A stretch of 64,000 nt of DNA from Forficula auricularia (Eukaryota > Arthropoda > Insecta > Dermaptera > Forficulidae). The stretch lies in contig JALMQS010000061.1 in the NCBI GenBank assembly GCA_024734495.1, positions 8,350,286-8,414,285 on the forward strand. Direction: 5' to 3'. Within the stretch, counting starts at the first letter, position 1, and every line of letters begins with the position of its first letter. Under the pieces are notes generated by a model, which saw only the letters and a program-made list of their open reading frames with translations, did no database searches and was not told the DNA's origin. Shown one piece after another: positions 23,691-36,131 of the stretch. The translations under genes and the position numbers were made by a program.

Positions 23691-24047
23691 AGGAAATGCA
23701 AGGATGCGAAATACAAGTCAAGACCTGTTCAGACTATTAAAGATTTAATTTTTAATTTCTATTATTCTAGGAATGGCCTTTTGCTTTTGGATCAAAATTA
23801 TACTCGTAATAGAGAGAGCAAATATTTATTTGAACTTGAATACAATTCAGAAATAATGTGAAAAAATACTTGTTCTAACTGGAGAACGTACTGGGCCGTG
23901 AAAAAGTTTTACTTTTTTCTTCATTTTTATCATTCACTAGAAAAATTAAATTCATAAAAAGAAATCGTCTTAGAAAATATGTTCTGTAGCAAAATTTTTA
24001 TATTTTCAATGCGGAGAACTGTTTAGATTTTGGCCTCTCTAATTAGC

Positions 24048-24246
24048 CAGTGTTTCTCAACCTGTGGGCTGCGAGAGATTGCCAAATGTACTGCGAGCGT
24101 TTTTGAACAATAATTAAAATTGCATGGGTTTTGTAACTTTAAAATAGTATTTGTAAATACTTCATTTTTTTTTATATTAAGTTGTGCCGCAAATGATTCC
24201 AGATATTTTTACTGTGCAGCCAACCAAAAAAGGTTCACAAACACTG
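24048..24246. mobile_element. hAT-type MITE
   Basis: Starts CAGTGTTTCTCAACCTGTGG and ends AAAGGTTCACAAACACTG. The flanks (TCTAATTAGC left, ATCTAATAGG right) are similar but do not give a clean 8-bp duplication. It shares subterminal sequence (TGCGAGAGATTGCCAAATGT) with 23454. Confidence 0.6.
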
Positions 24247-24758
24247 ATCTAATAGGTCCTTTTGTGAACAGATTTAAGTTGGTGGTGTTTCTCAATTAAG
24301 AAAAATAAAATATTTTTTTTTTTTAAATTCTCAATATATTTTGCCCATCGTCAGGAGTACATCAACCTATACCGCGTTCCCTAATCCTATGTTTTATATC
24401 TAATAGTCATCAAACTACCTATCATTCCTTCTTAAAGCAACTGTTTTTCCAAATTTCCATTGATAAAGAAAGAATTTCTTTTGTTTTGTATTTTTTCTGA
24501 TATTCAACTACCTAAGAACCCATTTTTAAAATTTCAAAGAATGGCATGAATGATATCATAGAATTATATTAATGATTCATGATAATTCAGTTGAATGGAA
24601 TAAACGAGATAAAGAGAGAGATTTTAGAAATAATAAACTTATTTCCAAGTTCATATTAAGTGTCAAAATGACATTGGAGGAAATTTAATAAATTTATTTA
24701 AAACTTTAGGCTATATACTTGAAAAAAATATTTTATAAGTGAATCCGGTTCGCTTTAA

Positions 24759-24905
24759 AGGTACTATTTCGCAGGGACTGCCCTCCGCCGCGGTCGTCAG
24801 TCGATGGTGGGCAGTCGACTAATACTTTCATTATAAAACAAGGGAACTTATTTCGTTAAAAGTGTTCGGCAGACGAAGATGGGTAGTGGCAGGGAAATAG
24901 CACCT
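24759..24905. mobile_element. MITE with 3-bp TAA duplication
   Basis: Termini AGGTACTATTTCGCAGGGAC and, inverted, AGGTGCTATTTCCCTGCCAC; 147 bp, flanked by TAA on both sides (24756-24758, 24906-24908). A GC-rich centre (CCGCCGCGGTCGTC). PIF/Harbinger-like by duplication, but unrelated in sequence to the GGGCCGG family. Confidence 0.65.
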
Positions 24906-25581
24906 TAAGAAGATATTCTCTGTTTCCTTTGAGTCATTTATTATACATTCACATTTAATATCAATAAATCCACCTTTATTTTGATTTTGATAAGCAATCT
25001 AAATTAACAAATCGTTTACCTCAATATATATGTTTGCTAGTCTAGTTATCATTCATATTCCTGTAAATGATAACATGCTATAAAGGCTTATAATCTTATA
25101 ATATGTACATATAGGTATATATTTATTAATTTGGCTCATAAATTTCTAGTTGTTTACATTATCGTCCCCATGCTTCTTGTATTTTCTCCTCTTAAATTCA
25201 CAAGGCCATTTCCCTTTACAAGATAGGACACACGTCATCGAAATACATATATTTGCCTCTCGGCCAGCCATGAACAAACACTTGAACATCCAGGAGAGTA
25301 ACGGACTATCTAATTTGCTATGTGTAATAAAGACTTGTTTACTCTACGGAGAGTATCGTCCTCGGAGCAAATTTAACTATACCTATGCCTTTAATAAAAC
25401 ACCTTTTCTCACTAAAAAATTATTAAATAATTAGAATTTGTTTAATTTTTTAAATGAGAATAGAACTCAGTTGCTGTTTTTGTAATAAAAATAAATAATT
25501 TAAAACAATTGTCAACAACAATGTGTCATCTCTAGAATTAATAATTGCATGTATTATAATATCAAATTCATCTTTCCTCAC

Positions 25582-25763
25582 GGGGGGTCGGTAGGCTAGG
25601 CGGTAGCGTGACAGCGAGCTAACCAGGGACCCGGGTTCGAATCCGACTCGAGGCAGCCAGCCAAAATCTGACCCCCGGGGGTAGAGACAAATTTTAAAAA
25701 TATAGCTAGTATCGTAATTGGGCTTATGGCTAGAAAGGCCGAAAAGCCAAAAAAAAAAAAAAA
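25582..25763 (+). mobile_element. full-length tRNA SINE with 12-bp target duplication
   Basis: The tRNA-like head has a B box GGGTTCGAATCCGACTC; the body ends AGTATCGTAA..GGCCGAAAAGCC and poly-A. A perfect duplication ATCTTTCCTCAC flanks it (25570-25581 and 25764-25775), the mark of LINE-driven retroposition. The intact duplication suggests a fairly young insertion. Confidence 0.9.
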
Positions 25764-25906
25764 ATCTTTCCTCACATCTGGTTGCAAAAATTTATCGGAC
25801 AAACAATTTCTGTTCTTCCATAAGAACAATATACACTTCCCCATTAACTAGTACCTCCAATTTTAAACAATATCCGTCGATAATTATTTGTTTTAACTGA
25901 AATCAG

Positions 25907-26026
25907 ACCCGGGTTCGAATCCGACTTGAGGCAACCGGCTAAAAATATGATCCCTGCATAGAAGTCTTAATTTAATAACAGTATCGTAAATTGACTAATG
26001 GCTAGAAGGGCCGAAAAGCCAAAAAA
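25907..26026 (+). mobile_element. 5'-truncated SINE with 11-bp duplication
   Basis: Same family as 25582, starting at the B box (CCCGGGTTCGAATCCGACTT) and ending GGCCGAAAAGCC-An. A perfect duplication ACTGAAATCAG flanks it (25896-25906, 26027-26037). The truncation at the 5' end fits incomplete reverse transcription. Confidence 0.9.
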
Positions 26027-26037
26027 ACTGAAATCAG

Positions 26038-27335
26038 TATTAAAATAATAGTATTAGTAAGGGAAATCAGAGGAAATGGTGGTCTCTAATAATTTTTCTT
26101 GATTCCTACTTTATTTATTTGACAAATTTTTATAAAAATAAAGGGGAAAAGCAGATACGACTTTCTTGTAAGCGATACGTTATCAAAAATTTAAGGGAAA
26201 AACCTCAGTTTTATTGAATAATAATAATACAAAAAACAAAAACATTACTTGGCCATCATTTCTCCAGGTTATTAGGCAGATTGGCCATTATCTTCCAAAA
26301 AATAAAATAGAAACTGTCCAAATAATATTTCTCATTATTTAATATTTTCATTTCGATGTCGTCTCTCGTGCTTTGCGTTATTTTTTCTATTTTGTTATTT
26401 TTGGTTGAAAAAAAATGAGTTATGTGTGTATAAATGAGGCCGAGTAAACTTAAATAAATCAAGATTCAATTTAAAAACACTTTAGATAAATAAAATCAAA
26501 GAAATTTTTACTTAATTCTCTTTTTTCAATCAAAGGAATAATAATGTATTTAAAGACATAAGAGATATTTTTTGCAAAAATATTATAAATATTCATTATA
26601 TTGAACATATTTTTAAGTTATAATAGCGAAAAAATAACATTTTAAGGACTTAAATATTTTTTAAAAAACGAAATACTCTAAGTCATTAATATATTCATAA
26701 TAATAAGTTCATCTTCAAATTCAAATGTTTTTTTTGTTGTTTTTTCTATGCTAAAATACCAATTTTATGGCCTCCTCTTATATGAGCGTATTATAATCTT
26801 CAAATAGAATTTTAAAATAGCGAAGTTTATTTTCCATATTAACAGAAGGGAAAGTGAAAAGGGAGAAGGTAAGAGTGAAAGGCCGAAATTGGGTCCTGTC
26901 ATATATGATCAACCAACCCTTCCTATAACTTAGATTATATTCCCTAAAATACGTCTTTTCTACAGCTGGTTACTCCTTGAAGTTAGATTACTAAATAAAC
27001 GTCTACGGTGAAGCTGAAAACTAATTAGTCATTTGCAGGCGAAACACCTCCATAGTTGGTCTATCATATACTCATACATTAAGTTTGTTGGAATTTCAAT
27101 TTTAGATTTTTTATTCCTTCAAAATATACCTTCCATATTCGATAAAAGATAAATTATTTTATCTTACTAAGAATAAGAATTCTTTAAATATTTTCATCTT
27201 CTTGTTATTTCTTCTTCGTTTATTTATTGTTTTAAATTATCTCATTCCATAAAATTTTTATCGGGATTCCTTTTAAATTTTATATAAAAAATATATTAAA
27301 AACAAAAAATCTGATAAAAATTTTTTATTGTATAA
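26038..27335. other. AT-rich sequence, no feature recognised
   Basis: No recognisable coding, repeat or RNA signal. Confidence 0.4.
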
Positions 27336-27342
27336 ATTTATT

Positions 27343-27430
27343 AGCTTCAGCCATGACCTAGATGGTAAAGGCAATCTTCGGCCATAGAAGAGAGACCAGG
27401 TTCAAATCTTGTCGGGTGCTCAATATCATT
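27343..27430 (+). repeat. tRNA-like sequence
   Basis: CCTAGATGGTAAAGGCAATC and CCAGGTTCAAATCTTGTCGG are A- and B-box-like, but there is no closed acceptor stem. Probably a SINE head or tRNA pseudogene. Confidence 0.45.
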
Positions 27431-27459
27431 TTTCCTTTTTAAAAAATAATATTATAATA

Positions 27460-27806
27460 CACAAAGAGAAACAAAGAGGTTGTTCTCTGCTTGATGCAAA
27501 TAAACATACACATATATATATATATATCGAAATTATATATCTGTAAATATATTGTTTGTTTGTTGGAGACTATAGTTTTTTAACTGGCTCCTACCTAAAT
27601 AAAGATCAAAAATCTTCAATATCCATACGGTATTTACCCCATGAAAAATAATATTTATAATTAAAAAAGACTAATGATGAAGACCAAGTCTTCGAAACTA
27701 TAGTCTCAAACAAATAAATAATATATTTACAGATATATAATTTCGATATATATGTGTGTATGTTTATTTGCATCAGGCAGAGGACAATATTTTTTTTCTC
27801 TTTGTG
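27460..27806. mobile_element. foldback element, family A, complete copy
   Basis: Inverted arms of about 115 bp: from CACAAAGAGAAACAAAGAGG through GCAAATAAACATACACA, a (TA)n run and ATATATCTGTAAATATATT, to GAGACTATAG; the right arm is the inverse. The centre contains GACTAATGATGAAGACC.. (motif at 27671). Other copies: 46328-46405 plus 50078-50145 (split by the LTR element), 61119-61312 (right half), and pieces near 2757, 9865, 12305 and 62050. No ORF; a passively mobilised or retroposed unit. Confidence 0.8.
27671..27705 (+). ncRNA. hammerhead-like motif, family A, core mutated
   Basis: CUAAUGA (core G5 changed to A), extra U, helix II GAAGAC / GUCUUC with CAA loop, GAAA, ACUAUAGU, C. Helix II differs from the 12.3-kb copy (GAAGGC/GCCUUC) by a paired G-C to A-U exchange. 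The core change should abolish any hammerhead activity. Confidence 0.4.
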
Positions 27807-27959
27807 AATCAACAACTCTGCTACTCTCGGCAAAACAAAAACTTTTCAATCTTAAAATAATTTCCAAATATGTAGAATTAACATCAGAAATTATTGAATA
27901 TATTATTTACCTTTAACTTTCGTTAAAGTAATTTCACTGGTATTTTTAGTCACAATATC

Positions 27960-28203
27960 ATAAAGTTTGCGATTTTTGTCGGGCCACATGAATAGCCGTC
28001 TAAGGGCCGGTTGTATGTCGCAAAGTAAATGCTTTTTACAAGTGACAAAGGGTAGATGGTAAATGGATGAAAGTGCCTGTCATCGATTGGCCATCCCAGT
28101 CCCTCCATTTACCATCTACCCTTTGTCACTTGTAAAATGCATTTACTTTGCGACATACAACCGGCCCTTAGACCGCATGCGGCCCGCGGGTTGGACAAGC
28201 CTG
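27960..28203. mobile_element. hAT terminal fragment containing a Harbinger MITE
   Basis: The right edge GCGGCCCGCGGGTTGGACAA followed by GCCTG is the inverse of a common hAT start (CAGGCTTGTCCAACCC). The left end is not found. The MITE at 28004 sits inside it. Confidence 0.5.
28004..28167. mobile_element. PIF/Harbinger-type MITE, copy 2
   Basis: Hairpin of 164 bp with GGGCCGGTTGTATGTCGCAA termini. The flanks are GTCTAA and TTAGAC, giving a reconstructed target GTCTTAGAC, close to the palindromic CWCTTAGWG preference known for PIF elements. Confidence 0.85.
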
Positions 28204-28209
28204 TTTTAG

Positions 28210-29765
28210 TATATACTTACCTTGACTTTCTTAAACAACGTAAAAGAGTCATGGGACCCCAAACGTAGCATCGATATTCTCAGGAGGCATGAAGCTCATC
28301 TGTTTAAATTTAATTGAATATATTTCATTAAATAATAACTATATTACATTCAACTGAACATTAACAGTAATGTAAAATTACATCAAAACTACAGCACTTT
28401 GATATATAAACAAAATTTCTTGTTACTTTCTTCTACTTGTCGAGTTGCTTCCTCTAAATTCTAAAGGGTGTCTGGCAGTGCGCTCGAAATGTTAATAAAT
28501 GGGTGCTTACGTCTGGCTAATTTGAGCTAACACCATCCCGACACTTAATTAAGTTTCAAATTACATTTATTTGGGATTTTTCCTTTTTAAGATATCGCTT
28601 CCATTCACAGAGACAGAGCGACATTCCAAAAATATTTTTGTATATTCCGGAGATCTCATAAAATGTATTTCCATGGCAAAATCAAATTCGATTTTTTTAG
28701 TCTTAACATTATATCCTTACATCTAAGATATATTATGTGAGTCAAGGTATAACAAAATTTGTAAATTTAAATTAGAAGGTATATTAAAAAAAAAAATTAT
28801 GATGTATGCTTTATATTTTTCCTTTACAAATAGAATTCCCTAGAATTTTATTACCTGAAATCTTTTATTTGAATTCCTTTGTTTTCTGCTTTGTTTCAAA
28901 TGTCCACAAAAGACTTTCGGTTTCCTTTATTCTTTTTATTATGAACTTGAAATATATATTGAAATTTCCATTAACCCATGAGCATCAAAGAAGGTAGAAG
29001 TGCTCTCTCTGAACCCTATTCGACTTTTCTCTTCCATATATGATACAATTTTGCCATTGTTCCATAATTTTCTAACAATTAGGAACTTCATTAAAAATAT
29101 ATCATTATTGAAAAAGAAGTAAATTAGTATAATCTATTTATATTTTCCTAAATGAGAAGGTGTTTAGAATGAAAGAGCTCTTTCATTTCAAGCACTGAAA
29201 TTAATTTAATGTTTTTTTCTTTTTTCTATAAATAATAAAGAATTTATTTCACTGGGATATTTTCAAACTCTCTTAATTTCCTTCTCCCATCTCACTCAAA
29301 CCTGATTTAATCTCCCATTTTTTAATATTAATATTCTATCAATGATTGATTCGTTGAACTCTTTGTAGTCCATCTTTATTAGTAATTGGTTTTTCTCATT
29401 TATGAATATTTTTTGCTCTTCGACTTAAGGCCAAAGGCTAATTTTAAACCTTAGAGTTACCTTTTTATTAATATGCAGAATCTTTTTTCCAACAGTCTAA
29501 AGGAATGGTTCAATGGATTTTAGAATGCTCGCAAATGAAATATTTTTGTCTGAATGTGAGCAAAATATTTTTAAATATCTAATTAAAAAATCTTCTGCTC
29601 TTCTGTCAGTTGTAAATATGACAGCCCAAAACCCCTCTTGTCGGGCTATCTTCAATACACCGGTGGCAAAATAATCAACTAATTTTTCTACTCAACTGTA
29701 ACAAAGGCTTTGTCGGAGGAAAAATAGAAAATTAAAATATTCAGTGAATTTGGAAGAAATATGTT
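28210..29765. other. AT-rich sequence, no feature recognised
   Basis: No confident ORF, RNA or transposon terminus in this stretch. Confidence 0.4.
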
Positions 29766-29769
29766 ATAA

Positions 29770-29900
29770 ACTAGCTGCGACGCCCGCCTTTCGCGGCCCT
29801 CTTGCTAGCCAGGGAGCCACGCCTCCTGGACCTGCCACTCCCGAACCCCCTCCCCACCCCTGCATTCCACGCCTAAATTTGTAAATATCGTGAACTAGAC
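29770..29900. repeat. GC-rich repeat (CTAGCTGCGACGCCCG type)
   Basis: CTAGCTGCGACGCCCGC and CCTCTTGCTAGCCAGGG, then a C-rich tail, match 63578-63780 (AGCTGCAAGGCCCGC, CCTCTTGCTAGCCAGGG). A looser relative lies at 6660-6725. The class is unknown. Confidence 0.6.
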
Positions 29901-30479
29901 TCGAACTTGAGTTCATGCAGTGGAAAGCAGCAAAGCTGTGTGTATTTTATTTATTTACATCAAGCATGTAAAATTGTTTAACTGTAATCACGACTATCTT
30001 ACAAAATAAAAAAATAAATGAAAAAAAAAATATTAAATCAAATTTCCTAATTTCGGAAAGCTTCTTATCCAAAAGAGTGAAAGAATACTCGATAAATGAC
30101 AATTTTCATAGGTGTTTTAGTTTTACCTAAAGAAAAATCGAAATCTATAAGCACAGAAAACAAAATTTTCTAATTAGGTGTATACTTATTCATACCAATA
30201 GTTTGGTGAGTAAAATTTTTTTAAATTGAAGTTCTTATTAATTTAGTTATATTTTATTAACGGTTATATGAATATTTTTTTAATTCCCCAGCTTCAATCT
30301 GTATTCTAGAAATACTCAATATTTTAAGATTAAAGATAGAAGGCTGCAACTTCCATTATCCCCCCTTAGGCATCCCCAAACAATTCAAGTGTAAATCCAT
30401 CAGTAACACAGCCGAGAATGGGACGGCTGTGACAATGGCATTATCAACTCGCAGTACTTTAGATTCATCCATCTTAGAA

Positions 30480-31275
30480 CTAACTGCACTACATGTTGCT
30501 TAACTTACTAGAAATGGGATCGTATAGTTCCAACATACCATTGCTTTCCCAGTCTTGTCTATCTACACCTTATAATAGTTTAAATCAGGAATCAAATACT
30601 AAGCTTGAAAGATTGATGAACGGCTGCATTAGGTTTATTTTTGATGCCCCTCTTGATGAATATATTACACCCTACTACAATAAACTGGGATGGTTAAAGC
30701 TTCCAAAGAAGAGAGATTACATTTTGGGAATTTTTCTATTCAATCTGTTTGAGAGCAAGTCCCCTGATTACTTATTTAATAAATTTATGTTTAAAACCTC
30801 AGTAAGTTCCAGAGCTTTACGGACGTATGGTCTGGACCTTCAAATTCCAATACTTAGGACATCACCTAGGCTCGGTCATTTTCTGTTTATTCCGCGAAGC
30901 TCTGGTATAAAATTCCAGCAAGTGTGAGGAGGGCGAAGTCTCTCGGCGCTTTTAAGGCAAGGTATTTCGAACTATTAATGAGTCAGCAGAAGGCTGGTTG
31001 ATGGGTGGAGTGAGGCTGAGTTGTTGTATTTTAAAATTTATTTTGTTCATGTAGATCATTTTGTGATATATATATATTTGTATTTTGATTTCTTTTGTCA
31101 ATTAATTTCAATAATTTTTTCCTTTTATTTTTTTAAATGTTAAATGAAATTGTTTTTGTGCTCTCTGGGTTGAATTGAATTATGTAAGCAGATTTTTAAT
31201 GTAATATAATTCATTTCTGTTATGCTCCAGGAAAATATCATTCTCAGAGCAAAATAAAATCTATTTATCTATATA
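30480..31275 (+). pseudogene. LINE 3' end: RT C-terminal region and 3' tail
   Basis: Codons from 30493 include ERLMNGCIRFIFDAP, YITPYYNKLGWLKLPKKRDY and SVSSRALRTYGLDLQIP, the usual sequence downstream of the RT in Jockey/CR1-like LINEs. One frameshift near 30900 precedes the expected ending LWYKIPASVRRAKSLGAFKA. An AT-rich 3' region ends in AAATAAAATCTATTTATC and ATCT repeats near 31275, a typical LINE 3' terminus. It is 5'-truncated and dead. It is a different family from the 2.8 and 51-kb fragments by sequence. Confidence 0.75.
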
Positions 31276-31279
31276 TCTA

Positions 31280-32238
31280 CACCTACTATACTATGGGGTC
31301 GATTCGTTGATATATTATTCACCAATAAAAAATAATCTCTTTTACTATTCCTTTTCATATCTTTCATTAAAAATACATTAGAATATAATTGCCTGATTCT
31401 ATCTAACTATACTAACACACTATATATATATCGTGAAGAATGTATACTCAATGCTTTTCTTAGTTCTTTGAGGGCTAAGTTCAATTTCCTCTTGTGGCTT
31501 CAACGATCGATTCGAGTGGAATACAAGCAGCATGACTAAGATTGGGCCAGCTGAAATAAAACAGTATCTGTACGATACTTATACATATCTCTATTCTCAT
31601 TTATCTCTTCTTTGTCATTTTCTCCTGGGTAGCCTTTGATTTAGACCAGAGGCCACATTTAATTTTTCTTTTAAATGATGGCCAACTAAGGCCAAAAGAA
31701 AAAAAAATCTTTTACATTTATTGTATACCTTTTCAATTTCGCATTGGAATAATCGCCTCAAATTGGGATTGGTTATTTTTAAATTTAATTAATTTCGAAA
31801 TGGGATTGGATTAATAAATTTAAAATTTAAAATAATCAATTTCAAATTGGGACCATTCCTATTAAAATTTATTATAATAATCATCAATAATATCATTTCG
31901 AAAATAATTAATCCCGATTTTAAGTTGAAAATGTATAGTTTACTCTTCAGTATATATTAAATAAAGATGATTGAGCTTCTAGAATTGAGATACATTTGTG
32001 ATTAATCATTTGAATATTCTCATCTATGTATCATGAAATTATTGGTTAACGCACTTGTCTTGGAATTCTCAAGGAATTAGTTGTTTTGAGTGCGGTCAAG
32101 TATAGTTTCAAATATTTAGCTAAAAACTTAAGTGATGAAAAAAGTTCTTAATTGTTTTATTTTTTACAAGAGAACAGAAAAAATAATTTTTAAAAACAGT
32201 CTTGTATTTTATTTATATAACTTTAAATTAATTGAATT
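31280..32238. other. AT-rich sequence, no feature recognised
   Basis: No coding or mobile-element signal recognised. Confidence 0.4.
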
Positions 32239-32240
32239 AT

Positions 32241-33303
32241 TACACCATGATCAGCAATTTGAATATTACAAGTTTTTTATCATTTACTATTGGAAAAAAT
32301 ATACATTTTAATTTGTTAAAAACAGTTAAGCCCTTGCACTTTCATATCTTACAAATCTAATATGATGTTTTCAGTACAATAAATTTCAAAAAAAAAAAAA
32401 AAAAAAAAAACAATCTTTTCATTTTACTATACATGAATTTTACTTAAGAGAGAAAGAATTGTTTTATAAAACATGAATCTTCACGTATTTTTAACAACTA
32501 ATTTATATTTTTTCCCCATTACTATTAACAAACTTGAAAGATTTCAATTTGCCTCTGGTAATAGATTCAAATTTTCTTAGAAAATCATAAGATGGTGTCA
32601 TCTATTAAATTATTAAAACAACCCACCTGACATAAAATTAAAAATAATCCGTTCCATCGGATTTAATAGATGACACCATCTTATTATTTTCTAAGAAAAT
32701 TAACAAACTTGTTTGTCAAAGTTTCCTGTATTTGATTCAATCGCGAATTGAATGCAGGTGATTTTTGTCAAATATTAAGTGAAAATAATATCAGAATTTA
32801 TATATTTCTAACTTGAAATAATGAAGTTAAATAATTTTATAATTTTCTCTTTTTAATATATCAAAGAATAATTAACATATTAACGAGGATTGTTTTTGAT
32901 CACATTTTTAAACAAGATACAGGAAACTTATGATTAATTGATGGCAAACACCTAACATAAGTGTTAACAGATCGAGCGCGCTGGACGGGGGATTGAATAT
33001 ATAACATCTCAGATTACAAATCCATTTGATGATCCATATCAGTGTTTGATATAAAAAGTGTCATGAAGGCTAAACGCAAAAGGATGCTGGATCATACCTA
33101 GAAGGGTCCTATCTTTTTCATTCTCTCTTGGTCCAGACTTAAGACTCAGCAGACTCCAATAGCAGCAGTAGTCTCGCGATATATTGGTATATCTTGTTTA
33201 AAAACGCGACCAAGAACAATTATCGTTAATATGTTAATTATTCTTTGATAAACTTGTTTGTATTAATGTTTCTTGTAATTTTTTAATTGTTGATCATGGT
33301 GTA
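32241..33303. repeat. nested inverted-repeat element of unknown class
   Basis: The outer arms start TACACCATGATCARCAATT at 32241 and end inverted at 33303. Inside are a 40-bp inverted repeat (32571-32610 and 32661-32700, one mismatch; contains AGATGGTGTCATCTATTAAA) and a 60-bp one (32861-32920 and 33190-33251; contains CAAAGAATAATTAACATATT). A poly-A run lies near 32386-32410. No ORF of note. This symmetry fits a foldback-type transposon or stacked MITEs. Confidence 0.55.
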
Positions 33304-33579
33304 GTGGTAGTTGAAAACGTTACAATTGTTTTAAAAATTATAAAAACAAAATATAAGATTGGCTTATAAAAAATTATTTTTTCATGTTATTGTATTATAA
33401 AAACTTGAATTTCGAAAATTACCATGTATATTCACAAACAAAATGGCCTATCTATGTATAAGAACTATAATGCAAAAATATTTCTCTACTTAACATTAAA
33501 GAAATATCCCTTACTCTATTTAGAAAAAGACCTCTAGAATTGGTTATTAAAAAGACACTCATCGTAGCCCAAGAGAATT

Positions 33580-33950
33580 GGTGGCGGTTATTGGTGTAGG
33601 AGGGGTGGATAAAAGTGCAATTGGGTAATGGTGCGTCGAGTCGGAGGTCCCGGGGGTGCCTAAGGCAAGGAAAAGGTGTAGGGCCGGAGAGGGTCCCTTT
33701 TTCTCACACAACACGCCATAGCGACATTAACGTTGGCGACGGGAGGTCGGTTTTCCACTGGGCTAACCGGGGGGAATCCCATGAGGCGCGTTGTAAACAC
33801 GCTACCCAAACCATTTATTCTATCATTCCTCTTAGTTGGACCTCTCTGCTGCCCATCCCGTTTGGGTCCTACTATCGGCAGACTGGCCATACACTTATTT
33901 ATTCATTCGTTTAATCAACCCTCGTCGATGGTCGTTTCTTCGTAACGTCA
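33580..33950. other. GC-rich island, function unknown
   Basis: Much more GC-rich than its surroundings, with overlapping ORFs on both strands (33615-33914 plus, 33660-33890 minus), as GC content alone would give. No repeat partner in the window and no clear splice sites. It may be a promoter or 5' exon of a host gene, or unique transposon sequence. Confidence 0.35.
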
Positions 33951-36050
33951 TTCAATATTTGCTAACTGGGAGAAAATAGTTTTTATGGCTAGAGGTGATG
34001 ATTTGGTAATAAAGATCAATGAAGTTATACTATAGAGATCTACCAATAAATTGATTCCCAAATGTTTTAAATAAAATAGAAATAGAGAGGAGGAAAAACA
34101 AATGACTAATTAACATAATTTAGCAAAGGAGTTTTTAGATTAAATTTCGTCTATTTCACTTTTTTATTCCTATGAAATTACCCCTCTTATTTCAAAATAT
34201 TTTTACTATAATAATAATTTTGACTCTGATAATAATTTGCTTGCTCCTGCCCATACTGACAATGCCGTATGCTTTTAAAAAATTCGTTTTTAGCAATTCC
34301 CAGTTTCCCTTTAGTTCTCCCTATTTAATTCCAATGGGATTCACGCAACAATATTGGAATTCAGAAAATTGTAACTAGGCCAACACAAGAGTACTCGGAG
34401 TCTCTGGACGATCACCTATCTTAGAACTAACCACGCTACATATTTCTCAGCTTCGCGGATAGAAAGAAATAAAAAACCCTGTAAGAATGGATTCTATCAA
34501 AAGTGCCAATTGGACAAAAGATTAAAAGCCTGAAGAAAGCACTCTATAGCGAAGAGCTCAAAGAAGATGGAAACAGCTGATTACTTAAGTTGAAAATTAA
34601 CAAATTATAATTCTATAATGAATATAAAGAACAAAAATATTATTTAGTTCCTATTTAAAAATTAGCTCATTTTCACTCTGAATGATTTATTCATATCGAT
34701 CATTTTAATAATTGTAAACTTGGCCTTTAATATTCTTACAAAAAATTCTTAAACCTCATAAAAATATCATTTTTATTTAAATTCACTTAATTATTCAAGG
34801 GCTGAATGTAGAAACTATTTAGAAATTATTTAAATAAAGAACAGTCTATACAAGCTTTTATTAAAATTTTCCCCCGAGAACCTATTAACACACCAATAAA
34901 TAATATAAATTTATTGATCTTTATTTAATATAGGTACAGTTTGTGTACCCAATGGTACCATTAGTATAGAATAGATAATAATATCCAAAGTCATTTTTCA
35001 TTAACTATCTTAGAAATACACTTTCATTAAATATTTCAAAATATAAATTAATTTCTCATGAAGGGAGATTAATATAAAAAATAATTAATTTAAACATGTT
35101 TAAATTATTATATATTATTTGAGATTTGATAATTTTTATTAAAGCTTCAAAAGCAAAGATTTTAATATTCAGCACCTAAAGATGCAGCCCGCAACTCAGT
35201 ACGTTCTAATGTAATGCATACCTAACTTTACGCAGGCGGCGTTAAATATTTTCAATCAGTTTAGAGTAGCGTGTCCGAAAAGCTTTCTTAAAAGCTATTG
35301 AAGATTTGTTCCTTTTGTTTATTTGAGATTTTGTCTTTCTCTAAGCAACCTAGGTCTTTCAATGATTGTTCTTCAATATATTTATATCAATGTTTACTCA
35401 TTGAAATTATGTATAAACCTCATTTTTTGAGAATTTGATCAATATTTTGAGTTTGTTTATTTAAGAATATTCTATTATTACTCAAACTTCACTTTTATTC
35501 GTTTACTTCCGAATAAGTAAACACTTGAATAGTTCATTAGTTTACTGACCCAAGATTGATGGCTCCCTACTTCGATTATTGTTCCGTTTGAATCATATTC
35601 TTGAAATCTTAAGAGCTAACCAAATATCTTTTATTATTTTTAGGACTAATAATTATTTGTGCTTTTGAAGAAAAACATGGACATTATATTTTATTTAAAT
35701 TCATGAAATAATTTTTTCTAAAATTTTTTATTAAGTTTTAATTGAAAGGTCAAAGGCTAATTTTTTTTTGTTTTTTGACGTGAAAATTCACCGGTGATAT
35801 GAAAACTCGTTGGAAAATTTATTGAGTGTCATTCATCTCTACAAATGACAATGAATTTCACTGGAATCAATAACATTTCATTAGGATTTCAAAATTTTTG
35901 ATTTATTATTAAAATTAAATTGTCTACCAATATGTATGAATAAATTACTTTAGAAAATATTTCCGACAATATTTGTTCTTTAGTATAATAATAATTCTAC
36001 TAGTAAGATTTGCCTTTAATTACGGCAGTGGTTTTGTATCTGTGTAGCTT
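33951..36050. other. AT-rich sequence, no feature recognised
   Basis: ATCTTAGAACTAACCACGCT near 34422 resembles ATCTTAGAACTAACTGCACT at 30473 beside the LINE end, perhaps shared LINE sequence. Otherwise nothing is seen. Confidence 0.35.
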
Positions 36051-36111
36051 TATAAAGTCTCCGGCTGGCATTCTGTAAACCGCACTTAGGTTAGCAAGAA
36101 GCCAGGCTTAC

Positions 36112-36131
36112 GTCTGTGTGACGGCCGCCAT
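36112..36131 (-). CDS. candidate first coding exon (MAAVTQ) in a GC island
   Basis: Minus strand: ATG at 36131 in a good start context (G at -3, G at +4), six codons reading MAAVTQ, then GAC|GTAAGC, an acceptable donor at 36111. Upstream (36132-36250) is GC-rich with CG-rich motifs and no in-frame ORF, as for a 5' UTR. No following exon is identified, so this remains a hypothesis; a chance GC-rich patch is the alternative. Confidence 0.22.

Noticed and set aside
33615..33914. 99-codon ORF in the 33.6-kb GC island
   Set aside because: Overlaps ORFs on both strands of equal length, as expected from GC content; no motif or splice evidence.
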